The notes: generated by a model not told the origin, from the sequence alone. Shown: positions 37,411 through 47,013, counted from the first letter of the stretch. The stretch: DNA of 61,790 nt from an uncultured Bacteroides sp. (GCA_947074205.1 CAMTOQ010000017.1:1-61790); one strand, 5' to 3'. Made by a program: numbers and translations.

Positions 37411-38862
37411 TTATTGATGAGAATTGATTGCATTCATAATCTTACTTAGATTAGTGATAGCAGCCTGATTGTGCAGCTGAGCAGCTTGTTGGAAGTACTG
37501 GATAGCTTGCTTCACATTACCCTTATAGAAACTAATGATACCAAGGTTATTGAAATATTCACCATTCTTCTTATTAGCTTTAGCAATAGCTTTTTCTGCA
37601 CGAGCAATATCTTTAGAAGTTAGGTAGGCACCTGCCACATTCAAGTTAGCCACAGGATCATCTGGAGCTTGACGTTGAGCAACTTCAAATGCATCTACAA
37701 ATTTCTTGCTACCTCTTGGGTGTTTAAATGCTACATTGTAGTATTCTGTTTGGCTCAACAAGTTAGGATTAGCTTCCATTACCACCAAAGCTTGTTCTGT
37801 AGTAAAGTTGTTCACTGTATAAGTGATAGAAATTGCTACATTGCGCAACAATGGATAGATTGTTTTTAACATATCTTTGTAAGCAGCACCGCCATCATAA
37901 GCTTTAATCTTTTCTTTTCTAAGCTTATCGTCAGTAGTAGTGTTCACAATAGTGATGATAGAATCAGCATAAGGAGGTTTCAATTCGGCAAGAGCAATAA
38001 CAAGACCTTCCCAGTTTTCGCCACCAAAAGCAGTTGTGTAAGTTGTAGCTGGAATATCTTTCACCTTAGTGGCTAGATATTTCATTAAAGCCTCAGCACG
38101 TCTCTTAGAAAGCTGTTCGTTGAAACCTTCTGGACCTTCTGGAGAGGCATAACCTACGATTGCAATATTATTCACTTCAATATTACTATCACCTACAGTT
38201 TTTTCGAATAGAGTCTGGATATTTTCCAATTCTTTCGCATTATTCTTGTAGTTAGGAAGAATAGTAGCTTGATTCAATCTAAAGTCAAGATATGTGTTAT
38301 ACACATCAGTTACCACTTTGTCTACCTCAACAGGTTCAATGAAAGCAACCACCGGCATAAGTTCGGCCAGTCTCTTAGCTTCAGTAGACACAGCATTGGT
38401 AATCAACTCTTGCGATTCCATTAATACAGCATCTTTTTTACCAACCAACTGTTCTACAAGATAGAAAGCAGCATTTCCCATCCATGCTTGGAAAGGGATA
38501 ACTTGTGAGTAGATGAAACCTTCGCGTTTTTCGTAAGGTATCACCACCGCATTCATCTCAAGCCCTTTCTTCACAGCTTTTTCATACTCTTTTTGTTTTT
38601 TCTTTCCGTTTACAATAATAGGTGGGAATTGAACTGTGTTCTGACCATCTGTCAAAGTAGGAACTAAGATCAAAGCTTCATGGCGATCGATAATCAAATC
38701 GTCCATATTAATAAACATACTTGCAGTCAAAGCATCACTTTGTTGCCATACATAGATGTCTGACATAGTGATGGCATCACTGTAGAATTTCTTTTTAGCG
38801 CTGAGTGGCAATGCACACAAGAAGGCTAATACTAATAATAAAAAATTCTTTTTCACTTTCAT
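37411..38862 (-). CDS. DUF3868/OmpA-like domain protein with TPR repeats
   Basis: The ATG at 38862 gives a good signal peptide (LLVLAFLCALPLSAKK) and a 483-aa product; the frame is open 15 codons further upstream but without signal-like sequence. The N-terminal part (SDAITMSDIYVWQQSDALTA onward) resembles the Bacteroides DUF3868 family. An OmpA-like domain (about 200-310) has IAIVGYASPEGPEGFNEQLS and KRRAEALMKYL. TPR-like repeats end the protein (VANLNVAGAYLTSKDIARAE, YFNNLGIISFYKGNVKQAIQ). OmpA domains bind peptidoglycan, so it probably anchors an envelope structure. The precise role is unknown. Confidence 0.8.
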   Translation of the reverse strand: MKVKKNFLLLVLAFLCALPLSAKKKFYSDAITMSDIYVWQQSDALTASMFINMDDLIIDRHEALILVPTLTDGQNTVQFPPIIVNGKKKQKEYEKAVKKGLEMNAVVIPYEKREGFIYSQVIPFQAWMGNAAFYLVEQLVGKKDAVLMESQELITNAVSTEAKRLAELMPVVAFIEPVEVDKVVTDVYNTYLDFRLNQATILPNYKNNAKELENIQTLFEKTVGDSNIEVNNIAIVGYASPEGPEGFNEQLSKRRAEALMKYLATKVKDIPATTYTTAFGGENWEGLVIALAELKPPYADSIITIVNTTTDDKLRKEKIKAYDGGAAYKDMLKTIYPLLRNVAISITYTVNNFTTEQALVVMEANPNLLSQTEYYNVAFKHPRGSKKFVDAFEVAQRQAPDDPVANLNVAGAYLTSKDIARAEKAIAKANKKNGEYFNNLGIISFYKGNVKQAIQYFQQAAQLHNQAAITNLSKIMNAINSHQ

Positions 38863-39065
38863 ATTGTTTTTTGAGTTAGTAAATAAAAATAATTCGTTCC
38901 ATTCCATCTAGATCTACCCTAGATTTATGTATATCAACAAAGAAGAATGCATATTGTTTAGGCTTTTATCCTTATATCAGGCAAATAATTTAATGAAAAC
39001 AGCTTTTGCCATGGATTGCTTGCTCCAATGAAGGGCCCTAAAAATAGGCTAGTATTTACTCGATT

Positions 39066-39153
39066 GGTAGATAGGCGTGGTCAGCGCGGTGAGTAGCTGT
39101 GTTCACCACGGTGGATAGCTGTACTCAGCATGGTGAGTACAGCTATCCACCAA
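39066..39153. repeat. Four tandem 22-bp dyad repeats with an 18-bp perfect hairpin
   Basis: Units at 39066, 39088, 39110 and 39132 are each 22 bp and in exact register, with about 70 percent identity between neighbours. Each begins GGT. Units two to four approach GGTGR-N10-YCACC, a dyad inside the unit. The third and fourth are nearly reverse complements: 39110-39127 pairs perfectly over 18 bp with 39134-39151 around the 6-nt loop GCATGG. The array is clearly richer in G+C than its surroundings. The rest of the 38863-39349 gap shows only the sppA promoter. Confidence 0.75.
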
Positions 39154-39281
39154 AGTGAAGAATAATAGGTCTTCCACTAAGATGCAACACACTTATTATC
39201 AACCAGATAAACATACAAACAAAATTCTTTTGTAATGTTTTTCTGTAAAAAGTGTGATTATTTAAAAAGAACAGCGACTAA

Positions 39282-39312
39282 TTGTGAAAACAAAACCCTA
39301 TATTTATCTTTG
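39282..39312 (+). promoter_or_regulatory. Promoter of the sppA-lpxK-PNP-thiL operon
   Basis: TTG at 39282-39284 and TATCTTTG at 39305-39312 are separated by 20 bp, an excellent Bacteroides promoter. Transcription would start near 39319, so the ATG at 39350 is the first usable start and the longer frame from 39284 cannot be fully translated. Confidence 0.75.
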
Positions 39313-39349
39313 TTGGCTAAAGGCTAGCAATAAAAAACATAAACTAGAT

Positions 39350-41125
39350 ATGAAAGACTTTTTTAAATTTACGCTTGCTACCATCACAGGATTAGTTCTT
39401 TCGGGAATCGTATTCTTGGTTATAGGTATCATCACAATTTTTTCTCTTATGTCAACTGCTGATACAGAGACAGTGGTTAGAAAAAACTCAGTAATGGTAT
39501 TACATCTGAACGGTACCCTAGTGGAACGAACACAGGATGACCTTAGCACTATGCTTACTAACCTATTGAGTTCTGATATGGAAGAGTATGGACTAGATGA
39601 TATCGTAACTTCCATCAAAAAAGCTAAAGAAAACGATGATATTAAAGCTATCTATCTCAATACAACCTATCTTGCAGCGCAATATGCTAGCCTTGAAGCT
39701 ATCCGTAATGCATTGATCGATTTTAAAGAGAGTGGAAAACCCGTAATTGCTTATGCTGACAACTACACACAAGGATTATACTATTTAGCTTCGGCTGCCG
39801 ACAAAGTGCTACTTAATCCACTAGGAATGTTAGATTGGAAAGGTCTTGCATCTACTCCTATTTTCTACAAAAATTTACTTGACAAAGTGGGTGTAGAGGT
39901 GCAAGTATTTAAAGTAGGTACATACAAATCGGCCGTAGAACCATTTACCGCTACAGAGATGAGCCCAGCCAATCGCGAACAAATAACAGCATTCCTTGGT
40001 TCGACATGGAACCAACTGATAACCGATGTATCAGAATCGCGTGGTATCTCTAAAGATTCACTAAACCTGCTTGCCGATAAAATGTTAATGCTGGCACCTG
40101 CAGAACTTGCAGTTGAAGCGGGTATGGTAGACACATTGGTTTATCAAAATGACGTGAATGACTATATCAAAAGCATTATCGGTCTTGACAAAGATGAGCG
40201 TATTCGCCCACTTGATCTAGCCGATATGAAGAATGTTAAGAAAAACGTTCCTAAAGATAAAAGTGGAAATATCGTAGCTGTATACTATGCAAGTGGTAGC
40301 ATTGTAGACCAACCTAGCACTACATCTGAACAATGCATTGTGGGCAGTAAAGTGATTCGCGATTTAAGTAAACTCCAAAAAGACGAAAACGTTAAGGCTG
40401 TGGTGCTTCGCGTAAACTCTCCTGGTGGTAGTGCTTTTGCATCAGAACAAATCTGGAATGCAGTGAAGGAGCTTAAAAAAGAGAAGCCTGTTATTGTGTC
40501 TATGTCCGACTATGCAGCATCGGGAGGTTACTATATCTCTTGTGGTGCAGACACTATTGTGGCAGAGCCTACTACACTTACTGGATCTATCGGTGTGTTT
40601 GGCATGTTCCCAAGCTTTGAAAAGATTAGCAACAAAGTTGGTATAGATATGAGTGTGGTAAAAACTAACACTTATGCCGACTTTGGATCATTGATGCGTC
40701 CGCTTAACCCTGGCGAATGTAACTTGCTACAAGGATATGTGAACCGTACCTACGAACTATTTATCAACCGTTGTGCTGAGGGTCGTGATATGTCTACAGA
40801 AGCTATCGAGAAAATAGCCGAAGGTCGTATTTGGACTGGCGAAATGGCATTGCAACTAGGTCTAGTTGATGTACTTGGCGGCCTGCAAACAGCTTTGGAT
40901 ATTGCAGTTGAAAAGGCAGACATCGAAGCTTACACAGTATGCAACTTTCCTGCTAAGGAAGATTTCTTAAGCTCTCTACTCAACAAGGGTAATAGCAACT
41001 ATATCAAATCGGAAATACTTAAGAGCGAGTTTGGAAGCTTCTACAACGATCTTAAGCTATTGCATGATATGGAAAATCGTGCCAAGATACAAACTCGAGT
41101 GCCTTTCGAGTTGATTATAAAATAA
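39350..41125 (+). CDS. sppA: Signal peptide peptidase A (protease IV)
   Basis: The start at 39350 is set by the promoter just upstream and gives 591 aa beginning MKDFFKF with one N-terminal membrane helix (about 7-30). This is the long double-domain SppA form. The catalytic Lys is about residue 193 in GTYKSAVEPF and the nucleophile Ser about 391 in DYAASGGYYISCGAD. VLRVNSPGGSAFASE and TGSIGVFG are also typical. It degrades cleaved signal peptides in the membrane. It is the first gene of a four-gene operon, with lpxK 9 bp downstream. Confidence 0.95.
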   Translation: MKDFFKFTLATITGLVLSGIVFLVIGIITIFSLMSTADTETVVRKNSVMVLHLNGTLVERTQDDLSTMLTNLLSSDMEEYGLDDIVTSIKKAKENDDIKAIYLNTTYLAAQYASLEAIRNALIDFKESGKPVIAYADNYTQGLYYLASAADKVLLNPLGMLDWKGLASTPIFYKNLLDKVGVEVQVFKVGTYKSAVEPFTATEMSPANREQITAFLGSTWNQLITDVSESRGISKDSLNLLADKMLMLAPAELAVEAGMVDTLVYQNDVNDYIKSIIGLDKDERIRPLDLADMKNVKKNVPKDKSGNIVAVYYASGSIVDQPSTTSEQCIVGSKVIRDLSKLQKDENVKAVVLRVNSPGGSAFASEQIWNAVKELKKEKPVIVSMSDYAASGGYYISCGADTIVAEPTTLTGSIGVFGMFPSFEKISNKVGIDMSVVKTNTYADFGSLMRPLNPGECNLLQGYVNRTYELFINRCAEGRDMSTEAIEKIAEGRIWTGEMALQLGLVDVLGGLQTALDIAVEKADIEAYTVCNFPAKEDFLSSLLNKGNSNYIKSEILKSEFGSFYNDLKLLHDMENRAKIQTRVPFELIIK

Positions 41126-41134
41126 AATACAAAG

Positions 41135-42253
41135 ATGCCTATGAGCATTCCTCATGTAAAACTGTACCGGTGTCTCTACCCGCTAACATGGATATATAGT
41201 GGTGTCACCGCGCTACGCAATAAGCTTTTCGACTGTAATATTTTGCAGTCGAAAAGCTTTTCTGTTCCTACTATCTGCATCGGCAATCTATCCGTGGGAG
41301 GTACGGGTAAAACTCCTCATACAGAATATTTAGTCGATCTATTAAAGGACGATTATGCCGTCGCGGTGTTGAGTCGTGGATATAAACGCAAGACCAAAGG
41401 CTACATACTATCTGATAGACAAAGTGATGCTCAAACGATTGGCGACGAGCCTTACCAAATAAAAAGCAAGTATCCCGGCATACGTGTGGCTGTGTGTGAG
41501 AAACGCTGCGATGGGATGGAGCAGCTACTGCAACTAGATAAGCCCCAAGTAGAGGCCGTGATTCTTGATGATGCTTTTCAGCACCGCTACGTCAAAGCGG
41601 GGCTATATATTCTACTTACAGACTATAACCGCTTGTTTAGCGAAGACGCTGTGCTACCCGTAGGAAGACTACGCGAAGCAAAAAGTGGAAAGGAAAGAGC
41701 ACAGATAGTAATCGTTACCAAATGTCCGGACGCAATGCAAGAGGAGGATTTTAAGAATATCGAGAAAAGATTGAACCTTTTGCCCTACCAAGAGTTATAT
41801 TTTTCAAAGTTCGACTATGCATCATTGCAGCCGCTCTTTAGCCTGGAAAGCGATATGGGTAAGGAGAAAACAATACCGCATGAGGCGCTCCAAAACAAGG
41901 AGGTATTGCTAGTAACAGGTATTGCTGCCCCTCAGCCTCTCATAAAAAAGATAAAAGAGTATGCTAAAAGAGTAGAAATAGCTATTTTTGACGACCATCA
42001 CGATTTTGCAGCAAAAGATATCGAACTGATTGAAGAGAAGTTTGCCCTTTTGAACAAAGAAGATGCGATAATCATCACCACAGAGAAAGATGGAACAAGG
42101 TTCCTGAATCATCCCCATCTGAGTGACGAAATCAAAAAGCACATCTATGTGCAACCTATAACCATAACAATCCTTCGGAACCAACAAAATAGTTTAAACC
42201 AACATATTAGAGATTATGTTAGAGAAAATCAACGAAACTGCGGCCTATCTTAG
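41135..42253 (+). CDS. lpxK: Tetraacyldisaccharide 4'-kinase (lipid A synthesis)
   Basis: The 372-aa protein carries the LpxK P-loop VGGTGKTPHTEYLV after an N-terminal membrane-associated helix, with VAVLSRGYKRKTKGY, AVILDDAFQHRYV and ITTEKDGTRF, all family hallmarks. It phosphorylates the lipid A disaccharide precursor at the inner membrane. Its length is a little above the usual 330-350 aa. The last 38 bp overlap the start of the purine nucleoside phosphorylase gene, which suggests translational coupling. Confidence 0.95.
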   Translation: MPMSIPHVKLYRCLYPLTWIYSGVTALRNKLFDCNILQSKSFSVPTICIGNLSVGGTGKTPHTEYLVDLLKDDYAVAVLSRGYKRKTKGYILSDRQSDAQTIGDEPYQIKSKYPGIRVAVCEKRCDGMEQLLQLDKPQVEAVILDDAFQHRYVKAGLYILLTDYNRLFSEDAVLPVGRLREAKSGKERAQIVIVTKCPDAMQEEDFKNIEKRLNLLPYQELYFSKFDYASLQPLFSLESDMGKEKTIPHEALQNKEVLLVTGIAAPQPLIKKIKEYAKRVEIAIFDDHHDFAAKDIELIEEKFALLNKEDAIIITTEKDGTRFLNHPHLSDEIKKHIYVQPITITILRNQQNSLNQHIRDYVRENQRNCGLS

Positions 42254-43025
42254 CGCACGCATGCACACCAGCCCCGAAACTGCCATCATCCTAGGAACAG
42301 GCTTAGGTAGTTTAGTGAACGAGATTACTGAAAAGTATGAAATCCCTTATAATGAGATACCCAACTTTCCACTATCTACGGTAGAAGGTCACAGCGGTAA
42401 GTTGATCTTCGGTAAGCTAGGAGACAAGGAAATTATGGCTATGCAGGGACGCTTTCATTACTACGAAGGCTACTCTATGAAAGAGGTAACTTTCCCTGTA
42501 CGCGTGATGCGCGAATTGGGCATCAAAACTCTTTTCGTATCTAACGCCAGCGGTGGTACTAACCCTGCTTTCGAAATTGGCGACTTGATGATCATCACCG
42601 ACCACATCAACCACTTCCCTGAACATCCTTTGCGCGGTAAGAATATTCCTTACGGTCCACGTTTCCCGGATATGAGCGAGGCATACGATAAAGCACTTAT
42701 CGAAAAAGCAAATGCTATTGCAGCAGAAAAAGGCATCAAGGTGCAACACGGTGTATACGTGGGTACTCAAGGGCCAACATTCGAAACTCCAGCAGAATAC
42801 AAGCTATTTGCTATCATGGGTGGCGATGCAGTAGGTATGTCTACAGTACCCGAGGTAATTGTAGCACGTCACTGTGGCATTAAATGTTTTGGTATCTCTG
42901 TAGTTACCGACCTTGGTGTAGAAGGAAAGATTGTAGAAATCACTCACGAAGAGGTACAGGAAGCTGCTGATTTGGCTCAGCCTAAGATGACTACCATCAT
43001 GCGCGAACTGATTAACCGTTCATAA
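42216..43025 (+). CDS. Purine nucleoside phosphorylase
   Basis: The 269-aa protein is a trimeric-type PNP: AIILGTGLGSLV, NFPLSTVEGHSGKLIFG, GRFHYYEGYSMKEVTFPVR, SNASGGTNP, GPRFPDMSEAYD and GVYVGTQGPTFETPAEYK are the phosphate and purine site motifs. It cleaves inosine and guanosine to free base and ribose 1-phosphate. The start lies inside the end of lpxK in another frame. The 16-residue lead-in before the LGTG region fits the family, so the overlap looks genuine. Confidence 0.94.
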   Translation: MLEKINETAAYLSARMHTSPETAIILGTGLGSLVNEITEKYEIPYNEIPNFPLSTVEGHSGKLIFGKLGDKEIMAMQGRFHYYEGYSMKEVTFPVRVMRELGIKTLFVSNASGGTNPAFEIGDLMIITDHINHFPEHPLRGKNIPYGPRFPDMSEAYDKALIEKANAIAAEKGIKVQHGVYVGTQGPTFETPAEYKLFAIMGGDAVGMSTVPEVIVARHCGIKCFGISVVTDLGVEGKIVEITHEEVQEAADLAQPKMTTIMRELINRS

Positions 43026-43042
43026 AAAACTAATTGATTTAT

Positions 43043-44074
43043 ATGCGAACTGAAATAGCCACGATCGGCGAATTTGGACTTATTGATCGCTTGACCGATA
43101 AAATAGAACTGGTAAACAGCTCTAGCGTTTATGGTGTGGGCGATGATGCTGCCGTACTGAAATTTGAAGAAGACAAAGAGGTGCTGGTCACTACCGACCT
43201 ATTAATGGAAGGGGTGCATTTCGACTTGACCTACGTACCCCTAAAACATTTGGGCTACAAGGCAGCCGTAGTCAACTTCTCGGATATCTATGCCATGAAT
43301 GGCACACCCCGACAAATCACAGTATCGCTTGCTATCTCCAAACGCTTTAGCATTGAGGAGATGGACGAACTCTATGCTGGTATTCGTCTAGCGTGCAAGC
43401 AGTATGGTGTTGACATCGTTGGTGGAGACACCACTTCTTCGCTCACCGGACTGGCTATTAGCATCACTTGCATTGGAGACGCAGCTAAAGACAAAATCGT
43501 CTATCGCAATGGCGCTAAAGACACTGACCTAATCTGTGTATCGGGCGACCTCGGTGGAGCTTACATGGGTCTACAACTATTGGAACGCGAAAAGGTGGTA
43601 CTTCAAGGCGAAACAGACCTACAACCGGATTTCACCGGAAAAGAGTATCTGCTAGAACGACAACTTAAACCGGAAGCGCGCAAAGACATCATAGAGAGAC
43701 TGGCTGCTGCTAATGTAGTGCCTACTTCAATGATGGATGTATCGGATGGCTTATCATCTGAATTGATGCATATTTGCAAGCAAAGCCATACGGGTTGTCG
43801 CGTTTACGAAGAGCAAATCCCTATCGACTATCAAACTGCTGTAACGGCCGAGGAGTTTAACATGAATCTTACCACTTGCGCAATGAATGGCGGTGAAGAT
43901 TATGAACTACTCTTTACTGTGCCCCTAACCGATCATGAGAAAGTGGCCGAAATGGAGGGTGTGAAACTGATTGGTCATATCACCAAACCTGAATTTGGTT
44001 GTCAACTAGTGACACGCGACGGACAAGAGTTTGAGCTCAAAGCACAAGGTTGGAATCCTTTACAAGAAAAATAA
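43043..44074 (+). CDS. thiL: Thiamine-monophosphate kinase
   Basis: The ATG at 43043 gives 343 aa, beginning MRTEIATIGEFGLIDRL as in other ThiL proteins; a TTG three codons upstream is less likely. Motifs are VYGVGDDAAVL, VTTDLLMEGVHFD, VGGDTTSSLTGLAI, MMDVSDGLSSEL and AMNGGEDYELLF. It makes thiamine pyrophosphate from thiamine monophosphate with ATP. It follows PNP by 17 bp and closes the operon ahead of a terminator. Confidence 0.95.
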   Translation: MRTEIATIGEFGLIDRLTDKIELVNSSSVYGVGDDAAVLKFEEDKEVLVTTDLLMEGVHFDLTYVPLKHLGYKAAVVNFSDIYAMNGTPRQITVSLAISKRFSIEEMDELYAGIRLACKQYGVDIVGGDTTSSLTGLAISITCIGDAAKDKIVYRNGAKDTDLICVSGDLGGAYMGLQLLEREKVVLQGETDLQPDFTGKEYLLERQLKPEARKDIIERLAAANVVPTSMMDVSDGLSSELMHICKQSHTGCRVYEEQIPIDYQTAVTAEEFNMNLTTCAMNGGEDYELLFTVPLTDHEKVAEMEGVKLIGHITKPEFGCQLVTRDGQEFELKAQGWNPLQEK

Positions 44075-44095
44075 CAAAATTATTTTCAAGAATAG

Positions 44096-44135
44096 AACAC
44101 TGATAGTAAGCAACATAGCCTTCTATCAGTGTTTT
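44096..44135 (+). terminator. Terminator of the sppA-thiL operon
   Basis: AACACTGATAG (44096-44106) and CTATCAGTGTT (44123-44133) are perfectly complementary over 11 bp, with a 16-nt loop and a short T-run. Confidence 0.75.
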
Positions 44136-44160
44136 CTATATAAAATAACCCTCTGATATA

Positions 44161-44191
44161 TTTGGAGAATAAAGAAATATCACTACCTTTG
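44161..44191 (+). promoter_or_regulatory. Promoter of tRNA-Phe
   Basis: TTTG at 44161-44164 and TACCTTTG at 44184-44191 with a 19-bp spacer make a full-consensus promoter 17 bp before the mature tRNA. Confidence 0.8.
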
Positions 44192-44208
44192 CAACCGCAA
44201 ACAAGAAC

Positions 44209-44281
44209 GGTGCCATAGCTCAGTTGGTAGAGCAAAGGACTGAAAATCCTTGTGTCCCCGGTTCGATTCCTGGTGGCACCA
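44209..44281 (+). tRNA. tRNA-Phe (GAA)
   Basis: The 73-nt gene has acceptor arms GGTGCCA and TGGCACC, a D-arm with AGCTCAGTTGGTAGAGC, an anticodon loop CTGAAAA (anticodon GAA) and TTCGATTC in the T-loop. The discriminator base is A and CCA is not encoded. It has its own promoter and a GNRA-loop terminator. Its last 12 nt and the terminator are repeated at 47757. Confidence 0.97.
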
Positions 44282-44321
44282 CTGTTCAAAAAGAGAGTTA
44301 CGAAAGTGACTCTCTTTTTTT
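44270..44321 (+). repeat. Direct repeat copy 1: tRNA-Phe 3' end plus terminator
   Basis: These 52 bp (the last 12 nt of tRNA-Phe, a short linker and its terminator) are identical to 47757-47808. After them both copies read GTTAT, offset by one extra T in copy 2, and then diverge. It may be one end of an integrated segment. Confidence 0.9.
44288..44321 (+). terminator. tRNA-Phe terminator with GAAA tetraloop
   Basis: AAAAAGAGAGTTAC (44288-44301) pairs with GTGACTCTCTTTTT (44306-44319) over 14 bp with one G-U, closed by GAAA and followed by more T. A copy is at 47775-47809. Confidence 0.9.
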
Positions 44322-44507
44322 GTTATCTACCCACTCAATTCGGATCACGGGAGCTCGGCTGGACTCAAGGGCTGACTCACCCGATAAACCATGGGGACTA
44401 TGCATATAACTTTGCAAGCGCAAAGAAGAAGAACTTTACCTCAATCACTCTTCTAAACGTTTTTGCAATCACACCATACACGGAATCCCGATACACAAAT
44501 ATCAACA

Positions 44508-44558
44508 AACAGACAAAGGAGAAAACCCTCAATTGAAGAGTTTTCTCCTTTGTCTGTT
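44508..44558. terminator. 19-bp perfect hairpin downstream of the LruC gene
   Basis: Arms 44508-44526 and 44540-44558 (starting AACAGACAAAGGAG) are perfectly complementary over 19 bp around a 13-nt loop. It lies 44 bp past the stop of the minus-strand gene and is the likely end of its transcript, although no long T-run follows on either strand. Confidence 0.6.
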
Positions 44559-44602
44559 ATAAGCCATCTACAAAAATATAAATGACAAGCTCTAATAGCT
44601 AC

Positions 44603-46657
44603 TTATTCCTTAGTTGTATACCAGTCTTGATTAGTAGTTCCATGTGATTTAACCCAATCACTAAAGCGTGGATACTCACCTTCGGAACCGATTTCACTTC
44701 TTTCGGTAACTTGCTCGAAATCTAACACACCTACCAAATCAATAGCAAATGGACGTGAGCCATCAAAACTTACATAGTAAGCATTCTCACCGCCGTCGTT
44801 TTCGCTAGCCCAAGTAGTAGGAGTAGATTTTGGCAAATGTACCTCAATACGGTTTTTCTCACCTTCTTTGTAAAGAGGTGCCAAGAATGGATTATAATCA
44901 CGCTTATACAAACGATTATCAGGGTATGAGCCTTCGTTGAAAACACGCATCAAAGTAAAAGTATTACCAATTCCATTTCTTCCATCATCGAACATGATGA
45001 ACTGTTTACCCATTTCTTCTTGGGCAAAGAAGTTCGAAGCATCAGTATCGATTACACCATTGTATGAATCATTAATCAAAATACCGAAAGCATTCTTTTG
45101 CTGTGCACTACCACGCTTATGCTTACAAGTAAACTCGTCAAGGATTGACTTGATGTCATTACCATTGATTGTTATAGTAGTTTTATATTCAACCACCACA
45201 TCATTCATATCATAGTCGGCACCGTAAGGCCAGATATCCTCGAATGCAAGAGTTCCTTGTGCTGCTACATATGTTTCATCTTCCAATTCAGAAGGTTCTT
45301 CGGGCAGAGTTGGTTTCTCGGGATCAAGAATAGCAGTATAGAAATCAGTATCAACATAAAACAATACATCATTGTAACCCTTATCTTCAAAAGCAGGTTT
45401 ATAACTTTGATCTTCGAAACCAACAATAACCTTTTGCGACAATTCATCATTCATCGCGATACAGCCGGCATTACCTTGACTATTTGCCAATTTATTAGAG
45501 TAAATAGGTTTATCATTTTTACCATACTCTGTTATAATAGCACCTTCAACATCTCCAATTCCACTATTCTCATTTAAGTTATGCTTAGCATCGTCCAAGC
45601 TTGGTACCAACATCCAACCCACAGTATAGCCAACTGGGAAGATATCAGTACCTTCTTGATCAAAATTCTCACCAAAGAATTGCAAACGAGCCTTAGAAGC
45701 CTGCTTGGGTAGACCGTTTTTAATACGAGGGAAAACCATATATTTAGGCAATGCATGTATTTCTGCAACTGTCGGTGCAGATATACCAGCTGCCGCGTCA
45801 GGAGTTTTATAGTAGTAATAACCCAACGCATTAGATTTTGTACTAAATGCACCTACCAAGACAACATCCAAACGCACAGCATCAATTTTCTCGTCAACTC
45901 GAGAATCAGAGATGGTAACATTTACATCATCCTTTAAGTATTTACTATTATCTTTACCCCCGAGTGCATTATTTACACGAGCTACCAATTGTCCAAATGT
46001 ACTTTCAGCTGTCAATTGTGCATCTTTAGCTACAACAGAATAAAGCCCTGCTACCTTTGAGTTGCTGCATGTCCAAAAATCATCTTGATTTTTTTGAGAT
46101 TCGTAAGTATCATACAAAGCAAATAGATTCTTTCCATTTGCAATTTCCCTCTTATTGTTACCGATATTGATAGAAGTGCTAGTATCACCGGTTGAGCGAG
46201 TCTGAACAGTGCGCATATCAAGCGTAATTCTATTATTCTCGACAGCAGCCTCAACACATGCCGGTACACCTAAATATCTAGAATATATATAAACGGTTTT
46301 CACTGCAGCAGGAAGAATCAGCGAACCTGCGAATGAACTATTTTCATCAGTATAACCTTTATAAAGCGCCACTTCTTCGTTGCGAGTTCCATCTTCGTTC
46401 AAAGGGTTCTGAGTATAAACCTCAAAAAAGACGCTATAACCTTTATAGCCATAATCGAGTTGTAGATCAACACCATTGGAAGTAGAGAAATTAAATAAGG
46501 CGCCTGGATCTTTAGTCATATTTTCTTCACTAGTGGGACCTTGATAGAGATCTCGTGAATCCACACAAGATGTTGCTCCTAAAACAAGGGCAAGACTAAG
46601 CATACTTATCCCTTTAGCCTTTAAGGACTGTAATTTCATTATTAGTTTAGTTTTCAT
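44603..46657 (-). CDS. LruC-domain surface lipoprotein
   Basis: The 684-aa protein (M1 or M7) has a lipoprotein signal (SLALVLGATSC). The C-terminal region (about 480-670) matches the LruC domain: LAFEDIWPYGADYDMNDVVV, IMFDDGRNG, KNRIEVHLPKSTPT and FAIDLVGVLDFE. The acidic ADYDMNDV loop resembles a calcium site. LruC proteins are exported and of unknown function; in Bacteroides they are often listed with fimbria-like surface proteins. It is the only intact gene between the two tRNA-Phe end repeats, and has its own promoter and a hairpin terminator. Confidence 0.87.
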   Translation of the reverse strand: MKTKLIMKLQSLKAKGISMLSLALVLGATSCVDSRDLYQGPTSEENMTKDPGALFNFSTSNGVDLQLDYGYKGYSVFFEVYTQNPLNEDGTRNEEVALYKGYTDENSSFAGSLILPAAVKTVYIYSRYLGVPACVEAAVENNRITLDMRTVQTRSTGDTSTSINIGNNKREIANGKNLFALYDTYESQKNQDDFWTCSNSKVAGLYSVVAKDAQLTAESTFGQLVARVNNALGGKDNSKYLKDDVNVTISDSRVDEKIDAVRLDVVLVGAFSTKSNALGYYYYKTPDAAAGISAPTVAEIHALPKYMVFPRIKNGLPKQASKARLQFFGENFDQEGTDIFPVGYTVGWMLVPSLDDAKHNLNENSGIGDVEGAIITEYGKNDKPIYSNKLANSQGNAGCIAMNDELSQKVIVGFEDQSYKPAFEDKGYNDVLFYVDTDFYTAILDPEKPTLPEEPSELEDETYVAAQGTLAFEDIWPYGADYDMNDVVVEYKTTITINGNDIKSILDEFTCKHKRGSAQQKNAFGILINDSYNGVIDTDASNFFAQEEMGKQFIMFDDGRNGIGNTFTLMRVFNEGSYPDNRLYKRDYNPFLAPLYKEGEKNRIEVHLPKSTPTTWASENDGGENAYYVSFDGSRPFAIDLVGVLDFEQVTERSEIGSEGEYPRFSDWVKSHGTTNQDWYTTKE

Positions 46658-46829
46658 TGAACTCAGTTTAGAAAATAATAGAGTTCCGGTTTATTATTAT
46701 GTTTTGCTACTTTTAGTATTTATAATTGAATAATATGATTTATCGGCTATTAAAAAAATCACATCCATCAAGGACCATTTCTTTAAAACAATAGATGTAA
46801 ACCAACAAACTCTTCAACTTATACAAGTG

Positions 46830-46858
46830 CAAATATACAACTTTTTACTATTATACAA
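46830..46858 (-). promoter_or_regulatory. Promoter of the LruC gene
   Basis: On the minus strand TATATTTG (complement of 46830-46837) follows TTG (complement of 46856-46858) with an 18-bp spacer. It implies a leader of about 165 nt before the start at 46657. Confidence 0.6.
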
Positions 46859-47013
46859 CTATAATATACATAAATTTCATTCAATTTTTAAAAATCAAAT
46901 ATCACTACCAACATCAAATACAATTCGCTATATTATACTTTTTACAGAAATTAATTCGTAATAGATTCTTACACATTTGCTCAAAGCTATAAATAGGCAT
47001 CATTATAATACCT

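Noticed and set aside
39066..39153. CRISPR-like array
   Set aside because: The units touch each other without spacers, are only about 70 percent alike, and no cas genes are present.
39284..39349. Longer sppA frame from 39284
   Set aside because: The promoter -7 element lies inside it and the ATG at 39350 gives the expected membrane-helix start.
44224..44536. Short frames across tRNA-Phe and its terminator, and similar ones at 47552-47776
   Set aside because: They translate tRNA and hairpin sequence; their shared MNSGAT text only reflects the duplicated tRNA end.
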